Origin: a bacterium
GTDB taxonomy: Bacteria > SZUA-182 > SZUA-191 > JAJRXT01
Assembly (NCBI GenBank): GCA_024277605.1
Contig: JAJRUU010000188.1
Location: forward strand, 1-7,055
Length of the DNA stretch: 7,055 bases
Direction: 5' to 3'
Below are positions 5,814 to 7,055 of this stretch, one piece after another; position 1 is the first letter of the stretch; every line of letters starts with the position of its first letter. A program made the translations under genes and the position numbers. Below the pieces are notes generated by a model. It was not told where the DNA came from. It saw nothing but the letters and a program-made list of their open reading frames with translations, and did no database searches.

Positions 5814-6899
5814 CTATCTGGCCGGAACCGACGTTCCACCCCCATCATTAGCCCCACCCTCTATTTTCTGTCCCACATAAATACCGGTTTCCAATGCCAA
5901 CAATGGTCTGACAATTACATAAAGATGTTCGAAAAACCTATCCACATTGGAGATAAACGATCTTGAGACATAAATGACGTCTCCCCCCCGAAGGCTAATG
6001 TTCCGGGCAAAAAGGTCCTCTTCCAAATAGCTTTCCAGGTTTAATGTTATTAACTCCGGCTTGGAGGTATTCATTCCACCCCGTATCAATAATATACTTT
6101 CCGGCGCAGCATCAAGCGTCAGACTACCCGCAGTCGCCAGGGCCTCAATGATCCCCATCCGGCCGTCAGCCAGGTACACTCCCGGTCTATTCACCTCCCC
6201 AAGCACAAAGACCTTCTGACCGCCAAAACCGAATACTTCCATACTAACCTGCGGATTAACCACAACCTTGGGCGTTTCAGCCTTGATCAAATTAACTTCA
6301 ACTTGAGGATTGTTGATATATTTTTGTAGCTTTATTACAAGGGTTTCTCTGACCTGTTTTACGCTTTTTCCTTGAAGCTCAACCTCTCCCACAAGCGGAT
6401 AAAAAATAGAACCTTCAGGCGGAATAACGAATCGCCGGGCGAGCTCATCATGGCGGTACACCGTGATGGAAATCTCATCCCCGGAGGCAAGCTCAGTTTT
6501 GTGGTAATTTGAAAATCCCTTTAAAATAATTTCCCGGAGATCATTTAAGCTCTTCCCTTTGACATCTATTTCGCCTACCAGGGGATATGAGATATGTCCA
6601 TCGGGCGGGATAATAAACCGCCGGGTAAGATCTTGCTGCGGGAATACGGTAATGTTGATCTCATCCCCGGGTGAAAGCAAATACTGATTTATCTTTACAT
6701 CCTTGGCGGAAGGGGTATCGGCTGGAAGTGGCAAACCGTTCTGCGGATTGGCTATTACCCCTTCATGCTGTTTGTTATTCCCGGCGCAGCCGCCAGATAG
6801 CAACAATAATCCAAGGAGCAGCAAGCCGGTTCCCCGGCTGGAGGCCAAAACAAGGTACCCAAAATAGTTTTTCCGCTTTATAGCATCTATTGGTTTCAT
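5814..6899 (-). CDS. OPX/Wza-type outer-membrane polysaccharide export lipoprotein with duplicated export domain
   Basis: Predicted outer-membrane exit channel for the polysaccharide, 361 residues. An N-terminal basic and hydrophobic segment (about 8-37) ends in LLLLSGGC with C38 the likely lipidated residue; the -3 Ser is not ideal, but Ala at +2 fits outer-membrane sorting. A linker (40-70) is followed by two tandem copies of the polysaccharide-export domain: G78-D-E-I to about 136, then G140-D-E-I to about 205, an offset of 62 residues. Only the second has the full ending INNPQVEVNL. An SLBB domain follows (229 to about 275, KVFVLGEVNRPGVY), then GGDVIYV (305-311) and an amphipathic C-terminal segment (about 315-345) that could form the membrane helix, as in Wza. 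GGAAGGAAGG lies just before the ATG. Usual relatives have one export domain. The stop is TAG. Partner: the Wzc-like protein encoded downstream. Confidence 0.93.
   Translation of the reverse strand: MKPIDAIKRKNYFGYLVLASSRGTGLLLLGLLLLSGGCAGNNKQHEGVIANPQNGLPLPADTPSAKDVKINQYLLSPGDEINITVFPQQDLTRRFIIPPDGHISYPLVGEIDVKGKSLNDLREIILKGFSNYHKTELASGDEISITVYRHDELARRFVIPPEGSIFYPLVGEVELQGKSVKQVRETLVIKLQKYINNPQVEVNLIKAETPKVVVNPQVSMEVFGFGGQKVFVLGEVNRPGVYLADGRMGIIEALATAGSLTLDAAPESILLIRGGMNTSKPELITLNLESYLEEDLFARNISLRGGDVIYVSRSFISNVDRFFEHLYVIVRPLLALETGIYVGQKIEGGANDGGGTSVPAR
6345..6482 (-). repeat. Second copy of the duplicated export-domain segment
   Basis: Encodes residues 140-185 (GDEISITVY through VRE). It matches 6531-6668 at 27 of 46 residues and about 91 of 138 bases by hand count, so the duplication is clear at protein level but not recent. 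This copy continues into the complete domain end. Confidence 0.8.
6531..6668 (-). repeat. First copy of the duplicated export-domain segment
   Basis: Encodes residues 78-123 (GDEINITVF through LRE), 186 bp before the matching point of the second copy. Shared blocks include RRF-x-IPP-x-G and YPLVGE. It lacks the N-P-x-V-x-V strand that normally closes the domain. Confidence 0.8.
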
Positions 6900-6903
6900 C
6901 TGA

Positions 6904-6913
6904 CCTTCCTTCC
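6904..6913 (-). promoter_or_regulatory. Ribosome binding site of the OPX gene
   Basis: GGAAGGAAGG on the minus strand, ending 4 nt before the ATG at 6899. It is purine-rich with a good AAGGA core about 7 nt from the start, and it supports this ATG, which gives a complete lipoprotein signal. Confidence 0.65.
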
Positions 6914-6969
6914 AGGTACTCTTTGTTTGTTTAACTTGGCCTTCCTTTTACAAAATCGTTCGGCCCTAA

Positions 6970-6984
6970 CCCGAAAAATTCGGG
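6970..6984. repeat. 15-bp palindrome CCCGAA-N3-TTCGGG in the leader region before the OPX gene
   Basis: On the minus strand it reads CCCGAA TTT TTCGGG, about 70 nt before the OPX start codon, and an A-T pair extends it by one step (6969 and 6985). It could be a short hairpin in the operon leader or an operator; no U-run follows on the minus strand. GCCC at 6963-6966 and GGGC at 6994-6997 could form an outer stem around it. It matches the palindrome at 4246-4260 in 13 of 15 bases. Confidence 0.55.
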
Positions 6985-7055
6985 TATTGTTATGGGCGAA
7001 TCAACATTTAATTGAAAAGCATAAATTTATCAGCTTCCTGATCAGCCGCCTCGGG

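Larger units (their letters stand above)
6900..7055 (-). other. Upstream region of the operon, no supported gene
   Basis: 156 bp before the first gene. It holds the ribosome binding site and the palindrome, and otherwise is A/T-rich. TTGATT (on the minus strand, about 7001-7006) has no good -10 partner at normal spacing, so I call no promoter. Two of the three minus-strand frames are open from the window edge for 15-17 codons, too short to say whether an upstream gene ends here. Confidence 0.5.

Noticed and set aside
5760..5816. Readthrough tail on the OPX protein: after its TAG, 17 sense codons run to a TAA just before the ligase start
   Set aside because: Considered as support for UAG recoding. 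The tail is short, shows no recognisable motif, and the OPX protein already ends normally after its C-terminal membrane segment. An open stretch of 17 codons is unremarkable.
5799..5824. CCAG-N10-CTGG followed by ATTTTAT at the end of the OPX gene, as a terminator
   Set aside because: The stem has only four base pairs, the loop is long, and the T-run is interrupted. The next gene follows at operon distance.
7008..7055. Possible C-terminus of an upstream gene on the minus strand
   Set aside because: Two frames are open from the window edge for 15-17 codons, so neither can be preferred and no motif is visible.

Overview
The window holds part of an exopolysaccharide or capsule export locus. Every gene I can support lies on the minus strand, so transcription runs from high to low coordinates. 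In that order the genes are: an outer-membrane polysaccharide export (OPX, Wza-type) lipoprotein (6899-5814); a class I adenylate-forming ligase (5745-4252) interrupted by one in-frame TAG; a candidate 61-residue protein (4255-4070); a zinc-dependent medium-chain dehydrogenase (4073-2907); a Wzc-type polysaccharide co-polymerase fused to a bacterial tyrosine kinase (2831-714); and a PHP-family phosphotyrosine phosphatase of the CpsB/YwqE type (717-7). Gaps are 0-75 bp if the small ORF is real, which fits one operon. The cluster probably continues past position 1. The 156 bp before the first gene show no convincing upstream gene.

The organism is bacterial and most likely has an outer membrane: the export protein has a lipoprotein signal and the OPX/SLBB layout, and the chain-length regulator and kinase are one polypeptide, as in Gram-negatives. 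The phosphatase, however, is the PHP metalloenzyme best known from Firmicutes rather than the low-molecular-weight Wzb type. That mixture, with base composition that looks mid-40s % GC by eye, suits lineages such as Deltaproteobacteria-like groups, Planctomycetes/Brocadiae or Nitrospirota. I cannot place it more closely.

The roles of three genes fit together. The Wzc-like protein spans the inner membrane, controls polymerisation and autophosphorylates on a tyrosine-rich tail. The PHP phosphatase, translationally coupled to it, would remove those phosphates. The Wza-like protein would form the outer-membrane exit channel. Between wza and wzc sit the ligase and the dehydrogenase, which are not part of the standard export machinery and may make or modify a substituent of the polymer; this is inference.

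The main oddities are: (1) the ligase is full length and carries the main family motifs apart from one amber codon at codon 198; (2) a 61-codon ORF fills the gap between ligase and dehydrogenase exactly, with ATGA overlaps at both ends; (3) the OPX protein has a tandem, diverged duplication of its polysaccharide-export domain; (4) a 15-bp palindrome, CCCGAA-N3-TTCGGG, occurs twice, once centred on the ligase stop codon. I found no tRNA, rRNA, CRISPR array or mobile element.
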